Origin: Gracilariopsis chorda
Lineage: Eukaryota > Rhodophyta > Florideophyceae > Gracilariales > Gracilariaceae
Assembly: GCA_003194525.1 (NCBI GenBank)
Contig: NBIV01000069.1
Span: forward strand, 186,001 to 250,000
Direction: 5' to 3'
Length of the DNA: 64,000 nt
In this document: in pieces, positions 63,455 to 64,000 of the stretch
Layout of the letters: every line of letters starts with the position of its first letter
Position numbering within the stretch: the first letter of the stretch is position 1
Translations under genes and position numbers: made by a program
Notes under the pieces: model-generated
Told to the model about the DNA's origin: nothing
Seen by the model: only the letters and a program-made list of their open reading frames with translations
Database searches by the model: none

Positions 63455-64000
63455 GCCAGGAATAGCGTGCGGGAGGAGCGTTCCAGTGTCGTTTGTGAGG
63501 TGATAAACGAGTTACGTTCAGCAGAGAGGGGGTTGCATGAACTCTGAAACACTCCTGGGGAAGGAGGAGGAGAAGAATTTGGTAAGCTAGGAGTTATTCT
63601 TATAGTGCTCTACGGAACGCTGAAGTTAGTCGTGATCATCGAATTCAGCTCTCGGCCTCAACGCCACTAACGCCACCAACGCCACCAACGCCACCACACC
63701 AGCTGATTGTTCCCAGGGCACCGTGTTTGGATTCAATTTGAGGCGCATGCGGCGTTTAAATCGAAATTAATAAAGAACGAGTGAGGGGAGTTAGATAATA
63801 GGGGCCGTTAGACGCAGTTGCAAAGCCAAGCAGCTGGTTTCTAATTCAGAAGTGTGACATTGTTCACATAAATGGAATGTACGTCTAGAGTCTACTTAAG
63901 CTAATTAAATCCATAAATGCTGAATGAAAGACTGCTGAGCATGACTTGGTATCAAACGAAATAGAAGACTCAACCTAGTAGTACATATTGGTGTCCCGAT
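63455..64000 (-). repeat. Promoter block of copy 4, direct repeat of the copy 2 block
   Basis: Nearly identical to 58300-58820 in the same orientation, including the TATA (63599-63605 CTTATAG), the GGTGGCGTT repeat and the segment ending GGTGTCCCGAT. The match runs to the last base of the window, so the repeat probably continues beyond it. Confidence 0.85.

Overview
The window looks like nuclear DNA of a eukaryote with compact, mostly intron-less genes and a heavy retrotransposon load. Likely protein genes are single open frames, often with a TATA box about 100-200 bp upstream and sometimes an AATAAA downstream. A florideophyte-type red alga fits best (intron-poor genes, a cyanobacterial-type Uma2 nuclease, chromoviruses and a Copia element), but this is inference and the genus cannot be fixed from the sequence. 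There are no operons, rRNA, tRNA or CRISPR arrays.

Layout. 1-9.8 kb is a graveyard: a decayed Ty3/gypsy fragment (2.4-4.4 kb, minus), two diverged copies of a 1.2 kb unit carrying a small broken gene (4.7-5.9 and 7.1-8.3 kb), a truncated Pch2/TRIP13-like ATPase pseudogene (8.5-9.1 kb) and two inverted-repeat structures. 9.8-21.1 kb is the gene-bearing part: a Uma2-family nuclease-fold protein, a Sel1-repeat remnant, a 3-hydroxyisobutyryl-CoA hydrolase (minus), two tandemly duplicated secreted follistatin/Kazal-like cysteine-rich proteins, and an orphan secreted six-cysteine protein.

23.1-50.1 kb is one Russian-doll insertion of three LTR retrotransposons, all minus strand. A Copia element (LTRs 222 bp, TSD AGAAA) is interrupted by chromovirus A (LTRs 780 bp, TSD ATAAC), which is interrupted by chromovirus B (LTRs 478 bp, TSD ATCCC). 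LTR-pair differences counted by eye (3/222, 5/780, 1/478) fall in the order the nesting demands. B is apparently intact; A has several frameshifts; Copia has two in-frame stops. Both chromoviruses carry a long extra ORF on the opposite strand (658 and 735 aa), between the end of pol and the 3' LTR, ending in its own AATAAA. The two extra proteins share motifs with each other and resemble nothing I recognise.

50.1-64 kb holds a four-member family of unknown acidic proteins with a basic C-terminal helix, in alternating orientation (+,-,+,-), each behind the same conserved promoter block. The genes are mosaics: copies 1 and 4 share a nearly identical N-terminal half but have different C-terminal halves, and copies 1 and 3 share the C-terminal half but differ in the N-terminal half. 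This points to segment swapping by gene conversion. A broken copy of the 3-hydroxyisobutyryl-CoA hydrolase gene lies inside this cluster. The strongest candidates for something undescribed are the antisense ORFs of the two chromoviruses and the mosaic gene family.
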